64,000 nucleotides of DNA from Ceriagrion tenellum (taxonomy: Eukaryota > Arthropoda > Insecta > Odonata > Coenagrionidae): positions 80,613,496-80,677,495 of the forward strand of contig OY720641.1 of NCBI GenBank assembly GCA_963169105.1, read 5' to 3'. Under the pieces are notes generated by a model that ran no database searches, was not told where the DNA came from, and worked only from the letters and a program-made list of their open reading frames with translations. Positions within the stretch are counted from its first letter, which is position 1, and each line of letters begins with the position of its first letter. The position numbers and the translations under genes are program-made. This document shows, in pieces, positions 23,601-35,869 of the stretch.

Positions 23601-24730
23601 CGCCCGTTTTTCTTGTATTGTCCTAGTACAAGTGGCGGTTTAATACATTCCTGATGAAAGCAGGGAGCTGGAATGGTAAAAGAGAAGACCTGTAGTTCGT
23701 AATTCGTCTGAGTGAAAAGAATACTGTTTTAAAGAGGAATATGACAGAAATTTGATATTTTATTGAAGAAGAATTCTAAAATGTTCCGGGTGTTATTTCT
23801 ATTGTTTACATAAATATCGTATAAAATAAATTTGAAAATATTTTTCTGGCGCAACGTTTTTGCATAGCGTGGATTATTTCGATAACTGACTCATATATTG
23901 TATATTGTTTATGTTAAATTATCACAACCAGCCCTGTATGTAGTGTAATAGGGTAGTAGTTCATCTACTTCTTATGATTAATAATTTTTACTCTCCAATT
24001 CCCTTCTTTAAGCCTAATTTCATGTCGTAGCCTTTTTCTGATAACGATACGTCACTATCTGTGATAGATGAGTGACATAAAAGATGAGATCCCTTTTGGC
24101 TACACCATTGACTGAGCAAAAATTTAATTTTTTTACTGGGAGATGGAATATTAACAAGGCCAGTTTTTTGTATCCATATAGTTAAGCGTGCAAATTGAAC
24201 TTCTGTGTACCAGGGTTTTTTTAGTTTTTCTCTGTGCAAGGCCATATTACTTTATCTTTTTAGATTAATTTATAAATAATTTCATTTGAAAAGCGGTCCA
24301 TTGAATGAATACTACATCATTACATAAAAACCATCCCAACTCTCTTCCGTATCGGCAACTTTCAACAATAAATCCAACATAAGGAGAAAGGGGAGCGAGA
24401 GTTGAATAGGACTCTGATCTCGTGAGCGTCTACACCTAGGCTACATAACTGGTGTGCACGCTACCGATATCGTCATTATCCATCATTGAACTGATGAATG
24501 AATTAGAATACTCGCCACAATGACCCATATTAATCAGTTGTAATGATTCTTAGTCATGAAACTCATCTGACACATAGCAAAATAATGATGGTATGAAGGA
24601 TGGACTTAGACGGAACGATACAGTGCATTAATGCTCCAACAAAAAAACGAAATTGATGGAGCATATGCATATTTTACCATTTGTATAACCAGTACATTGC
24701 TGGGAGAACTATATCAGAGAGGTGACGTGA
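23601..24730. other. AT-rich stretch, no feature seen
   Basis: An 85-codon minus-strand frame (23988-24245) has no recognisable features. Nothing else. Confidence 0.4.
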
Positions 24731-25330
24731 AACGAGGTTGGAATCCTCGAAGAAAAATTATGTAGCAAAATATTGCTCGCAATTCGATGGTCGTGGATGT
24801 GGCAGAAGAAACATTATATGCGATGGAAGTGATGAAGAACTTTTAGATACGGCTGGATGCTTTCAGATGGCAATAGTATTTTGGGAAGGAGAGAACAGTG
24901 AGGCAGGATGGGAGGATAGATGGAAGGGCGTCGGAAAGGTAGGGAGGTCGTGCGAGGGAAAGGTAGTACTGAGACGAATCTCGTATCGGCGAAGAAAAGA
25001 ATGTGTGGAGTGCTCCCGGAGACGTGGATTGAGTGAAGGGCATTGAAGGAGAGTGAGAGAGGGACGGGGATATGCTATAAGAGGACAAAAGGCACGGGTG
25101 AGAGTATGCAAATGCGTGAGAGTGGGATTCCAAAGGGAATTGGGTATTGGGAAGGGAGTGATCCAAGGGGGAGAGAAGAATGAATGGCAGGAGGAGGTCG
25201 GGAGAAGGAGAAAAATGTGGGAACACTTGAGGACGAATCGTAATAAGAAGGAGATGGGAGTGGGGAAGCAAATGGCCGCGCCAAAGGAAATATTTTGCGG
25301 AGCTTGCGGGGAGTGGTATTATGATTGAGG
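24731..25330. other. Purine-rich block
   Basis: The plus strand is dominated by G and A (strongest at about 24880-25280). A 142-codon minus-strand frame and plus-strand frames of 102 and 91 codons run through the same DNA, as expected when one strand lacks stop trinucleotides. Serine/proline-rich low-complexity translations support the compositional explanation. Confidence 0.5.
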
Positions 25331-26380
25331 TGATTTGTTCGAACCGGAATCGACTGCCGCCTCTAAGCTATTGGAATTTTTCCCTCAATTTTCTGCTAGC
25401 CCGTCTCTTTTTCTCCAGAATCTCCCCCTATGTAAGCTCGGAAGGAGGCTTAGGAAATGATCAAAGACACATGTGGTGGTGTGGCGGCATATGCTAAGAA
25501 GGGGAGGCCCCAACGTTCCTATGTGCGACTAAGTTCAACTGTTGTACTTCGAGAGTGGGTACATAAGAGAGCGGGAAAGATGTTATCTTGAAGCAAAGTT
25601 CCGAAAAGTTCATATTTTGACTTCTAAATCAAAGCATATGAAGCCTAGTTCTGTCTCCGAATACTTGTCAAGGGCACCATATTGTTTTCATTGCGTTTTT
25701 AAACTAAATGCAGGTTTGTTGATACGAATATCTGTGAACATTTTAATTAAGCCTGTGATTGGCTGATTGTATATTATGTATGTGCGTAAGCTTTGTCAAT
25801 AAGTATATGGAATTTTTCGCGGATACAATTGGTTATTTTAATTTTTAAATAAATATATGCATTACATTGAAATTTGCGGGCTATGTCTATGTGGTCTGCG
25901 CATTGCTCTGGAAAACCAAAGGTCCTAGGAGCATTCCCAGTTTTTCCTCGTGGAAATTTCAAAGTATTTCACGTACTAGTTTATTCATACTTTCAAATAT
26001 ATGCAATTTTTCACTTATATGTTGTATAAAGCCACATTAGTGAGTAACTAAGAATATCTTTCGGTGTCGCACCAACATAATATTTCGAGTGAATTTTATT
26101 TCGAAATTTTGATGGACAATGCAACTTTTTGGCATTTCACATGACATAAATATATCCAGTGAAAGAAATGTGTATGAGTGTTGTTTACAATAGACCTTTT
26201 CAAAAGTTTTCGTGACGGTTTTACGAATGAAGGTACTTTATGATGATATTTTATGGCTTTACGAATATCGGTAATAGACCCACTTTTCCCTTTTCACCCA
26301 ACGTTCTATAACTTGCTTAATGCATCTTCTCTGTTAAATGTGATATATTATTCCCTCCCTGCGCATTTCAAGTGCGTTTC
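25331..26380. other. AT-rich stretch, no feature seen
   Basis: Nothing recognisable. Confidence 0.4.
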
Positions 26381-27100
26381 ATGGACTCAAATTACCCCCC
26401 TCCGGTCTTAACTACAGCCCTTTAAACCCGTCCGCGAGCTCCCAAGTAAGAAGGACCACAAGTCAGTTTTATCCTCGCGCCATCCCTTATTCTGCCGGGC
26501 GTAGGAAGTCACACGCGCGGAGCAGACGAATGTCTTTTGGGCCACGCGGCCCTGGAATTAGGGCCATTCGTGCCCTCCAACACCGCACCCGGCTTTACGA
26601 ACCCAACGATGCGGTGGCGTGAGAAATAAACGCCCAATTCTCCCTCAACCCCATTCAGGCTTATTTTTTTCACTTCCTCCTCCTTCTTCTACGTTTCTCC
26701 GCCCAACGGTTCGCTCTACTCCACCCATTCTGCCAGCTTCCCAGGCCATTAGTCCCGTGTGTGGTGGTTGGATGCATTCTGGAGGTGGAGGGAGGTCCCG
26801 CTGGCACATTTGCATAATTGCTGCAGTCGTTTAAGGCGATGGGATGAGAAATTGCGGCACACTGTGAGCGGGTGCCGAATAGGCATGATGTGAGTGCGAG
26901 GTTTAAAACGACGGATACGAGAGAGTGAGGCGAATTTGGATAGGAGAAAAATGCTTATGAACGTTTTGGCAAATGTATCGGAAAAGGTTTTCGATTTGAA
27001 TGAGGCCATGAGGATTTACGAGAGAAAGTTTCTTTCATTTTTATCCTCAGAAGATGTATCGCGGGTCGAGGAATATGAGTTCGTTGGATGGTGAATTAGA
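26381..27100. other. GC-rich block with a short plus-strand frame
   Basis: CpG-containing and GC-rich, with a pyrimidine-rich lead (26640-26730). The 66-codon plus-strand frame 26894-27094 (MRGLKRRIRESEANLDRRKM...) is charged and helix-like, but has no family match that I know and no clear splice sites. I regard it as possible but unsupported. Confidence 0.3.
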
Positions 27101-28400
27101 TCGTGGGGTATTGGTTCTTAAAGAAGGAGTGAAGGGTCACGGGTGATAAGTTGTGATGCGAGTATGAATCGTGTATCCATCCATATGCATTTCGGATGAA
27201 AAAGATGACTTATCGTGAATTACGCGTCACAGGAGTACTCGAATCAAGTCCCACTTAGCGTAACATGTCCCTGTCAGCGGCAATGATCCCAAATTTGTAG
27301 GCTCGGAAAATATGTTTTCCTCGATCGTCACATGTGACATTACGTCCTTTTTTCTATTTGATAAATACGGCGAAAGGATGAAGAATATAATAAATGCGTT
27401 GGGAATAGCTAAAATACCTCTCATCTACTGTACTCCAACCAATCTGAAATTTGATTTTACATTTCAACTCCTGCTCCCTCTTAATAGTGTTTATAGCTGT
27501 ATACAGCTGTACACATAATACTGTGGGACTATTTAGTTTAAATTATTCTACGATATGCGATAGAATTTGTTATTTTTTATTATTAAGCAATTCGCTAATT
27601 TTTTAACGAATTTCCATGCATGAAGGTAAAGGAATTCAATGGGAAACACTTGATATGGGTTTGAAATCACAGGATAGAACGTATGTAAACTGTCATTTAG
27701 TGGGTCCAATAGAAATCGTGGCATAATAATACTGATGTATCTGAGTAATTATGATAATATTGTTATAAGAAAGTTACGACGTTTTTGTCGACAAACAACA
27801 TTAATCTATATCAATTTTTAATAATTCTCCGGTTAAAAATACACTTAATGATTTTCCTTAGAGATTGAATGTTTATATGACTCAAATGTAGCTTAATTTG
27901 TTCACGAAAGACTATTTTGACATTGCAATTATTGAAAAGAGGTCCTGCATCACGTAAGTATAACTGTGAGTAAATTTCTCTCCCATTATCCTCGGTTACA
28001 AAGGCTTTTGAATATGAAACTTCGCGACGGTTGGATTTAAAAATGCTAAATAGCGTAATAGAAATATCCATTAGTCAATCAAGCGTGAAAAAATAGAAAA
28101 ACATTTTCGCCAATAAAAGCTTCGACGTAACTGTAGAACCCAAGAACTTTATAGCTATCACGTACCAATATTTAAAAAATAAATTAGTAAAATATCCGTT
28201 TCCTATTGGAGAAAAAACGACCAAATATTCCAGCAATTAATACGATATTTAAAAAAATAAATTTCTCAATTTTGTTCGTTAATGCTGCTTTACAAACTAG
28301 AAATCCAGCCTTCTATTGAGACTAAGCGTACTATTTCCTTATATTTTTTAGTTGCCTATCCTTACAGATGAAGATGTAATTTTTCCTCGCGGAACGGGTC
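27101..28400. other. AT-rich stretch, no feature seen
   Basis: Nothing recognisable. Confidence 0.4.
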
Positions 28401-28774
28401 GCAATTATCTAAAATTCTGTTCGCATACTATAATAAGCCGCGTGAAAGGATGAGAGGGACTGAGACGGAATCACAAGAAAGGGAAGCGGAATTGAGAAAA
28501 TCCTCGCAAGCAACCTCGGTGCCAGACGGAGATAGCGGGATGAGAATGAAGGCAGGTAAGGCTCGTAGAACGGGAGGAGAGTTAAAGGGGGAGTAGTGAG
28601 GAATTGGTTAAGAAGCGACGACGTAGGAGAGTGGGATTTAGCGTGTGAGTGTGGGAGGGCTTGCTGGTGCCGGGCATTCAAGCGGAGGCATGTTTCAGGG
28701 ATATGGATGAATTGGAATCTCGTGTGGGACGGCCTCGGGATTAAAATCGCCCCGGCCTGCGCCGTGTTGGAATT

Positions 28775-28799
28775 GGGCGGCGGGGAGGGGTTTAAGGGG
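28775..28799 (+). other. Potential G-quadruplex
   Basis: GGG, GGGG, GGGG and GGGG runs are separated by loops of 4, 1 and 5 nt, directly upstream of a GA-repeat tract. Confidence 0.55.
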
Positions 28800-28801
28800 T
28801 T

Positions 28802-28849
28802 AGAGAGGGAGAGGGAGGGAGAGAGAGAGAAAGAGAGAGAGAGAGAGAC
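28802..28849. repeat. Imperfect (GA)n tract
   Basis: Forty-eight nt of GA/GGGA repeats. Together with the adjoining G runs this is a candidate for triplex or GAGA-factor binding. Confidence 0.85.
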
Positions 28850-29392
28850 GAAAGGAATGGATAAGGGGAAGGTCTTGGGGCGAAAATGGGTAGATCCCAT
28901 TCTCGTACTATCGTGTCGGTCTCGGGAATGGGACGAAGGCAGGCAGCGGAGCACGCAGGCGCAGAATCGGTCGCTCTCTTCCAATCGCACGGGGGGGAAA
29001 GCTTGGGGAAGAGGGGCTACACATATTTTGGTCCGAATATCTCACGAGCCGTGTGATGTTCACATGGTCCATATTACGAGGTGGGTTTGGTCTGAATTTA
29101 CGTTATTTAATGATGGTCCGCTCGCGTAGTTATCTGTTAGTTGCGTCATTATGAGTCGCCCTAGGATTTTTTAAATATGAAAAATGGCCTCTATATTGTG
29201 TCATAAAAATATAAATCTCTGTTTTTTTTAATTTTTGTGCTGTGCTTACATTTCCGTCTGAACAGGAAGTCTCCATATAGTACCCTTTTTTGGACGAGAA
29301 TAGTAATAGTGAATCCTATGAACAGACTCCTCCGTAGAATGCAATTTACGGACTATATCAGTAACGAAAAACAAAATTACGAGGAAATTTTA

Positions 29393-29528
29393 GTCCAATT
29401 CAAGGAAAGGGATTGTATAATAACCCCTTTGTATTTTTAAAACTTTATGCCATAGTAAGGGTTCAATTCAAAGAAAGAGTTTGTGTAATAACCCATCTGT
29501 ATTTTCAAAAGTTTATGCCATTGTAAGG
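29393..29528. repeat. 68-bp tandem duplication (two copies)
   Basis: Unit 1 (29393-29460) and unit 2 (29461-29528) have the same length. They share ATAACCC, TTTATGCCAT and GTAAGG blocks in register, with scattered substitutions and no apparent indels. This is a recent-to-moderate tandem duplication in AT-rich DNA. Confidence 0.85.
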
Positions 29529-30490
29529 AAATGGAGTTTAGAACATTGTATATAAATAGTGTTCTTATATTGAATACATGGCTGGAAGTGTAGGTTTAAG
29601 AGCAGTGTTAAATTATAATATGACGAAATTTTATCCTTCCGATATCCTATTAATTACTGGAGTATTTCGTCGTTTAGTCTCCATGAGGAAACGGACATTT
29701 CACTGAATTTTTTTTAAATATTAGTACGTGATAATGTTAAACTTCTTTGGCTATACAGTTACACCGTAAGCCTCGAAAATGTTTTAAAGGAATCATTGGT
29801 AAAATATAAAAATTAATTGAAGGATTTCTAAAATACGAAGTAGATTAGTGAAAACGATGTGATGATCGGAAACATTTCCAATTCAGGAAATGTGTGCACT
29901 TAAATTGAAAAAGAGGCTTACTATTTCGAATGAACCGCCGAATGAACAATATTATATCTATAGTTGATGTAATTGATATGAACTAACTCAGTAAGGTAGC
30001 ACAACTAATTATCCCTCCGGTTTTGACATTGAGGATGTCTCAGTCAATCGGAGCTCCTCGCTTGTAGATCAGTTTCTAAGAGGAAAAAATATTTCCTGAC
30101 CTTAGGAGGAGCAAAAAACATTCCGAAAATATTAATTTGAATTCCTTTGAAATCAATTTTCAGGAGGCTACGACGCATTTTATAAGATTTTACTTAACTG
30201 AATTATTGCTTTTAGGGCCTTTCAATTCTTAGGCAAAGTCGAAGATGACGATATTTTATACGAATAAAAAAATCCTTGATTGGTGCTTTCTCTTCCTTCA
30301 GTTCTTTTTTACTTTTATTTACTTTGAACATTATCTGCATTATCTGTTAAAGCTCTTTATGCACTAAGCTAGTTTTTTAATGTATTGGTAAAGGCTGTAG
30401 AATAAATTTCGTGAATGCATGGATAATTTCCGGGTTTGATATAAGGAAAAACTGATCTCCACTCAATGGGAAAGGAGTAAAAAATGACCG
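29529..30490. other. AT-rich stretch, no feature seen
   Basis: Nothing recognisable. Confidence 0.4.
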
Positions 30491-30499
30491 AAACGGATT

Positions 30500-30960
30500 G
30501 ATTTCCAACAGTCACACAATATTTAATATACTAAATTACAATTATGATTACACGACAATGAGGCCCGCAGGCTAGCTGCCGAAAACTTGACGGGCGATGC
30601 CTGCTGATGAGGTACACGCTCCGGTGGCTGGCAGAGAAGAGAGCGCTTGGTATGAAACGCCCGGTCAGCGCAGTCAAAGGATGGGAGGTAGCTCTGGATC
30701 AGTGGAGAAGGGGGAAGTAGGGGAACTGTTCGTCCAGCCATTGGTTGAGACGGCGACGTAGAGGAGTACTATTGCCACAAAGTTCCGAAAAGAGGTCGCC
30801 AAAGGCGAATTCACTATAAAAGTAGAGCACCTTGTTCTTGTCGCGCAACATCGCCGACGACGTTCAATATCGCCGTCAGTGCGGACTTTGAAATCTCCCT
30901 ACCGCACTTAGAACATCTCGCGTTATGTCCAGCTCGCGACGATGTCCGCGAGCGAAAATG
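30500..30960 (-). mobile_element. Solo-LTR-like block (minus strand)
   Basis: Read on the minus strand, this GC-rich block has a TATA box (CTTTTATAGTG, at about 30815-30825). A GC-rich transcribed-type segment follows, then an abrupt AT-rich end with a polyadenylation-like ATTAAA (about 30525). That U3-R-U5-like order, together with isolation from any gag/pol sequence, suggests a solo LTR. I could not place TG...CA ends or target duplications, so the boundaries are approximate. A host promoter is the alternative. Confidence 0.3.
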
Positions 30961-31375
30961 TCCGCGGCAAAATTATGGCCAAATTTGTGCCGAAACTCGG
31001 CACATCCACCCACTGATTTTTTATTTACTCCCAAAAAACACTTGAAGATGGGGGAGGTATTACTCCTGTCATACACGTCACCATTCCACCTCCTTAAACC
31101 TTATCCTTTACATCATTACACGGCTGGAGTCCCCTGTCACACTGGCATGCGGCGGCTTGAAGGGTAGTATGTAGATGAAGATATGAGGAAGACAATAAAA
31201 TTGTGTTGTTCATCTTCATAGTAATTTAACTAGAGCACTGGCTAGAACGTCAGATATTTTTAGCTTTGGCAAACTTGTTAACTTGTTTTGGAAAGGCAAA
31301 TTTACATGACGTGGAGAGCCACCTATTTTTAGCGTGCGATTTTCATTGTAAGTGGATGTTTAAGCGAGCGAGGCT

Positions 31376-31521
31376 ATCATCATCATTGGTCGCTAAGTCC
31401 TAAGATTGGTTGACTGCAGCCCTCCATCCTTCATATGCACTTTCCTCTTTATTTGGTACATAAACTAATTCATTGGTCTTCCTCTAGGGACTTTTGCCAT
31501 TAATTTACCTTCAGTCATGTT
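31376..31521 (-). pseudogene. LINE family B 3' fragment, copy 2
   Basis: A short minus-strand 3' remnant. On the plus strand it begins TCATCATCATTGGTCG, the (ATG)n-type tail of the family, and continues CCTAAGATTGGTTGACTGCAG, CATTGGTCTTCCTCTAGGGAC and TTACCTTCAGTCATGTT, each matching copies at 21.9 and 48.5 kb. It is only about 145 nt, with no coding potential left. Confidence 0.7.
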
Positions 31522-31810
31522 TTTTCATTTATGCGCGAGACTGTATGGATTCTAAAATATGCATCTGCAAAATGTCGACTTTGGTCTACGACACGGAACA
31601 CAGGATCCTCCTCCAAAACTGTGGATATAGATTTAGGGTCCTTGGTGGCCACGGTTCTTCTATTCCTTTAAAAGACTCGGTTCTGCCTCCCTGGGGCACT
31701 TACCCGATGACTGCGGGCCTGACGATGATGGGAAAGAGGCGGATCCGGAGAGGGAAATTCATGAGTCGTTTTTGCAGGGTGACTGGAGGATAAAATTGAG
31801 GTAAAGCCGT
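31522..31810 (+). other. Moderately GC-rich segment with a 99-codon frame
   Basis: A plus-strand frame (31494-31793) starts within the LINE fragment and continues into more GC-balanced DNA (STLVYDTEHRILLQ...). No domain is recognisable and its start lies in transposon sequence, so I do not call a gene. A captured exon or a further repeat is possible. Confidence 0.2.
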
Positions 31811-32640
31811 GAGAGAGGACCAGGGGCAGAGTGAGATGGAGAGTAGATTTTTTCTTTATTTTTGCGCGCCCAGGACAATAATAGTAGGTTGTTAGTTTTT
31901 GTCAATATATTTTACATTTTTTGACACAACTCTATGCCTTTTTTATATATCCTTTCTTACCACGGGGATAAAGAGAGATAATAGAGGGTAATAAGTTGGA
32001 AAAAGTCAATGATAGAGATTTGGGTTCGTGGACGAAAAGGATCACATTTAAGGCTAAGGACCTTTTTCTAGCGAAGGAATATAGGCAGAGTTAAGTGGTA
32101 ATTTTTGAAGGAAAGAGGAAAAAATAGTTGCAAGAGTTAATTTAACGATAATAAAAATGTGTGTCAAAATCATTAGTAAATGAAAAAGTTCCAGTGTCGC
32201 TTAACTATATATACGTTAAATTATGTAAAAATTCACCATTTTTGTCTCCATGTCTCATACTTTATCTTTCCTGAAAATCATGGATTTTCAACCAGATTGG
32301 AATTCCTATCCTGAAGGAATGACATTAAAGTTGGAAGGTAACTGGGATCTTTATTCATAAAAATGTAAATTCTGTTAATAATAGTTCTAAAATTACACCT
32401 CTGCAACCTATATTGTTTCAATGAGTTCTGTGTAGTCCAATAAACGTTAATGAATGCCACATGGTGAAATTTCTTTTTCAACATTTTTTTTTCAAATTTG
32501 CCTTTTTTCATTTATGAAATAAAATATTAACGAGAAATTTGTATTAGTAATGATTTTCTAGACACTTCTTAAAAGAGTGGATTGAACGATATTGTTCAAT
32601 GAAAGCACTAATGGGTATCGCGCTCTCATTTTTGAATTTC
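31811..32640. other. AT-rich stretch, no feature seen
   Basis: A 77-codon minus-strand frame (32278-32511) is lysine/AT-driven and unsupported. Confidence 0.4.
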
Positions 32641-33010
32641 TATATGCCACACAGTCACGGAGTCTCGACTCCTTTGGTGCTGCGGTAGAGCTTCCCAGAA
32701 TAACTCATGATGATAGCCGTGCTCTTGGAAAGAATGATGGCGTATGGCAAGGGGTAAATTATGGGTAAGTAGGTGTTATTTGAGCGGAGAGTCAAGCCTA
32801 GGATTGAATGAGAAAATTTAGTAAAATGGTAGACACCGCGAGCGGTGGAAACGCGAGTGGAATGATGGGTAGGAAAAATGAAGGGAAGGAGGAGGAGAAA
32901 AGGTGGGCGTTTTGCGTCGAGCGAAATGGATGGAGGGTGAGTTAGACGGAACGATTTCCGCAGACATTTACGCATGGCTGCTTGTGTGGGCGGTTTCTTC
33001 ACACGTGTGG
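32641..33010. other. Purine-rich block
   Basis: The plus strand is G/A-rich (e.g. GAAGGGAAGGAGGAGGAGAA at 32880-32899). The 115-codon minus-strand frame is compositional. There is no recognisable protein. Confidence 0.45.
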
Positions 33011-33194
33011 GCCCACGAGTGACTGGAATTTGTTCATCCTCACAGTTCTTTGCCAGTCATTGTGTGATATATTTTAAGTAATTTGTAGTGCATCATTATC
33101 TCTAGCTGCTGGTAGATTAGCTGAAACTGTTTACTCCTTTATATCTTTGAGCTAATGCCCAAACTGTTTCATATTTCATTATTTTGTCAAACTT

Positions 33195-33282
33195 CATTAT
33201 GATGGTCATGTTTTCCATATCTTGTCTTCCTAACTAATTCTTCCAGTTTTGCGATTTTTTTATCAACATGACCATCATAATG
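33195..33282. repeat. Perfect 18-bp inverted repeat
   Basis: CATTATGATGGTCATGTT (33195-33212) is exactly inverted as AACATGACCATCATAATG (33265-33282), 52 nt apart. It could be the ends of a very short MITE or a snapback structure. A direct repeat begins at the outer edge of the right arm. Confidence 0.8.
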
Positions 33283-33332
33283 GAACTCTTAAATAGGGAA
33301 TGTTTCCCATCAATTGGAACTCTTAAATAGGG
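33281..33332. repeat. 18-bp direct repeat
   Basis: TGGAACTCTTAAATAGGG occurs at 33281-33298 and again at 33315-33332, a period of 34 nt, overlapping the edge of the inverted repeat. Confidence 0.8.
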
Positions 33333-33339
33333 GCGTAAT

Positions 33340-34220
33340 GGCATTTCTAAGAGAGCGTGTTAGCATTTATACCTCTTGTGTTTATAACAAGGGTACTTCT
33401 TGAAGAATTTACATGGCCTTCAATTTGTTTTGATATGATTGCCAAGCTTCAGTTTTGCTCTGATATTGTTGAAAATTTGATTTTACAAATCAGTTTTACA
33501 ATTTAATAGGTGCCAGATCATGTTAAAGTCGTTTTGGGGGTGGGTCTTATGGTAGTTTGAGCGAAATATCATTTTACCGAGAAATCAATAAATTTGGTCT
33601 CATTTTAAAGAAAAATATATCACCCTCGTCATTGACACTAAAAAATCAACCCCTTACCATACTACTTTCCGAGATGCATTCCAGAAAATACCTGCTCCAT
33701 TATATGTGAAATGGTACACGTATGCACTCCAGAGAGACATTGTTTAAAAAATTAGGAATTTCTAACACCCAGTTTCGTAAAAAAATCAACAGTGTGTAGA
33801 TTGTGTGTATTCGCAGCTGTTTTTGAAAATCAATCATATTGTCAGCGCAGTAAATTCTTCGGAATCACAATAAGCCTTCCGTTTTGATGGAGTTTCAAAC
33901 GTACCGCGTGACAGAAATGAGTCATTAAATGCTGATTTAGATATTTTCATTTGTTTACTTACAATTTCTGCCATATAAAACTATATTATTGCACCATTAA
34001 TAATGCAATATTTTATTCGTGTGTCTCACAGCTGAGGAAATTAAAAACGTATAAATCGAATATGGTCTCTATAATGATTAGGGAACTATCTCGCTCGCGC
34101 TACCTTAAAAAGTTGGGGAACTATAGGTCTAACAAATATTTATTACTATTCAATAATCAACTTTAAATAACTGACCTACGTTAGGGAATTTTCATTCTAC
34201 AAAATTGTACTTTTCTACTT
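33340..34220. other. AT-rich stretch, no feature seen
   Basis: Nothing recognisable. Confidence 0.4.
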
Positions 34221-34229
34221 TTTTGTAGG

Positions 34230-34535
34230 CAGTGAAAACTTGGAATATTCGGGGATCGAAGCTGAGTGCATGTGTTTTTGGGCGTCCGAAAAGTTGTCTT
34301 GGAAAACATTGGTAGGGTAGAGAGGGAAACGAATGGATCACTGACGAAAGTGGAAGAAATACTCCGAGAATGCGCAAATAAAAACTAAATTAGCGCGATC
34401 CGTCGGTCTAAGGAATGATAGGGTAGGGAATGGTGTAAGGGCAAAGGACAGGCCAAGGAAGTTATGCGTAAATGTGCTGGATTAGGCCCTGAAGAGGAGA
34501 AATTTTGTTTGGAATCCTTACAGCATGACAGACGG
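34230..34535 (+). pseudogene. Probable highly decayed LINE family A remnant
   Basis: Scattered, frame-shifted words recall the C-terminal motifs of the family A reverse transcriptase: NEWITDES (compare NEWVIDEC in the 13.1 kb copy), then about 150 nt later RPRKLCVNVL (compare RPRKLWLNVV). Order and spacing are consistent with the 13.1 kb copy. Stops and frameshifts are frequent and similarity is weak by eye, so the identification is tentative. Confidence 0.4.
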
Positions 34536-34543
34536 TAAATGAT

Positions 34544-34591
34544 GACGATGCATGCAGACGATTCATGCAGACGATGAATGAGACGGTGAAT
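34544..34591. repeat. 13-bp minisatellite-like tandem repeat
   Basis: Three and a half units of GACGATGCATGCA-like sequence (34544, 34557, 34570 and a partial at 34582), at the right end of the decayed LINE. It may be the element's simple-repeat tail. Confidence 0.7.
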
Positions 34592-35869
34592 TAATGTTGC
34601 AGCGGCGGTATTATGCGAACATAGAGTTATAATAAAGTAGTAATTAAAAGAGAGAGAATTAACTTGGAATTATAAAGAGAAATACTCATTTTATTGATCT
34701 TAACCCGTCATGGAACTGCGGTTTTGTTTTTTATGCAATGTGTGTGCTTCATACATATCATTTCATTCCTTCGCATATGTCAAAAATGTGAGCGTCTTCT
34801 ATTATAGAGGTTTCATTATAGAGGTCACATTTCATTTCATAAGGTATCCTTTGGTAGTTGTTTTTTAATGCTTATTCATTGGCCCATAGATAAATTTACC
34901 ATCTATTGCAACTTTATCATCTATAACCACTTCAAAAATAAATTCCTCCACTCTTCACTGAATATTTGAAGTTTATCAAAAAAAGTGTTTGATAAAAAAG
35001 AATGGAAAAATAATTTTCGACTGGGGAGTAATTTTCCATCTCCAAATTCCAAGAAAAGTGTTTGAACAGCTGATCCCGTTTTGATTTTGGGAAAATGGAC
35101 CACTGTTAGGATTTCTGAGACGCTATGCAGCATTTTACGTCGCCCAGTTGAAAAATGCTTCCTCACCTCTCTGAAATACATCTTCGAAACGTGGCTGTTC
35201 TTACCTCATTACTGCTTTGATAAATACTCCCACTACATTTTTACTTATATTTTCTCCCATTCATAATTTATAACTAATTATTCAAAGGGTTGTTTTTGAG
35301 AATTATCGCGGGTAGGGATTTGTATTTGTTATCATTTTTCTAGATATTGGACTCTAAATTGAAAAAATGCATATTAATTACTGATTTGGAATAATTACAT
35401 TTTATTACCTTTATACCATCTTGTTTCCAAGTTTGACTACGGCGAGTGGAGCCACGTCTTTTTATCCGGCATCGGTCGCGCGTCATCTGAGATATGACTT
35501 TTAGCTAGAATTTCATGCCATTTCATCAACACATTAGTTGAATGAGTTGGACCAATGCTGTTTTTTATCGCTTAGACATTCCAACCGACAATATGATCAC
35601 TGAAGGGCTTTATCTACATTGAGATTTTGTTTCGATCTTTGAATCTGTCAGATGACTCACGACCTACGGCCTTATTTTTCGTAATCATCCTTCAGGTGAC
35701 TCATAATCTCTGACATTTTTAAGTTCAATACTTCTTGCAGCCTTAAATTTTGTCTTTCTAAACAGATTATTATCTACCTCATTGTTTTATATATTACCTC
35801 CGATTACTATCAGAATTTCGTTTCCAATGTAAGATATCAATTTTCAAATATATGAGTGAAGATAAATGT
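34592..35869. other. AT-rich stretch, no feature seen
   Basis: Two ATTATAGAGGT words in tandem at about 34800-34828; otherwise nothing. Confidence 0.4.

Larger units (their letters stand above)
28401..29060. other. Purine-rich GC island with (GA)n and G4 motif
   Basis: The plus strand is G/A-rich over most of the block. It contains a G4 motif (28775-28799) followed at once by an imperfect (GA)n tract (28802-28849). The complementary frames (minus 193 codons, plus 177 codons) are among the longest in the window, but fully overlap and are low-complexity. Confidence 0.5.

Noticed and set aside
28409..29129. 193-codon minus and 177-codon plus open frames
   Set aside because: Fully overlapping on opposite strands within a G/A-rich block with GA repeats; no domain, no splice context.
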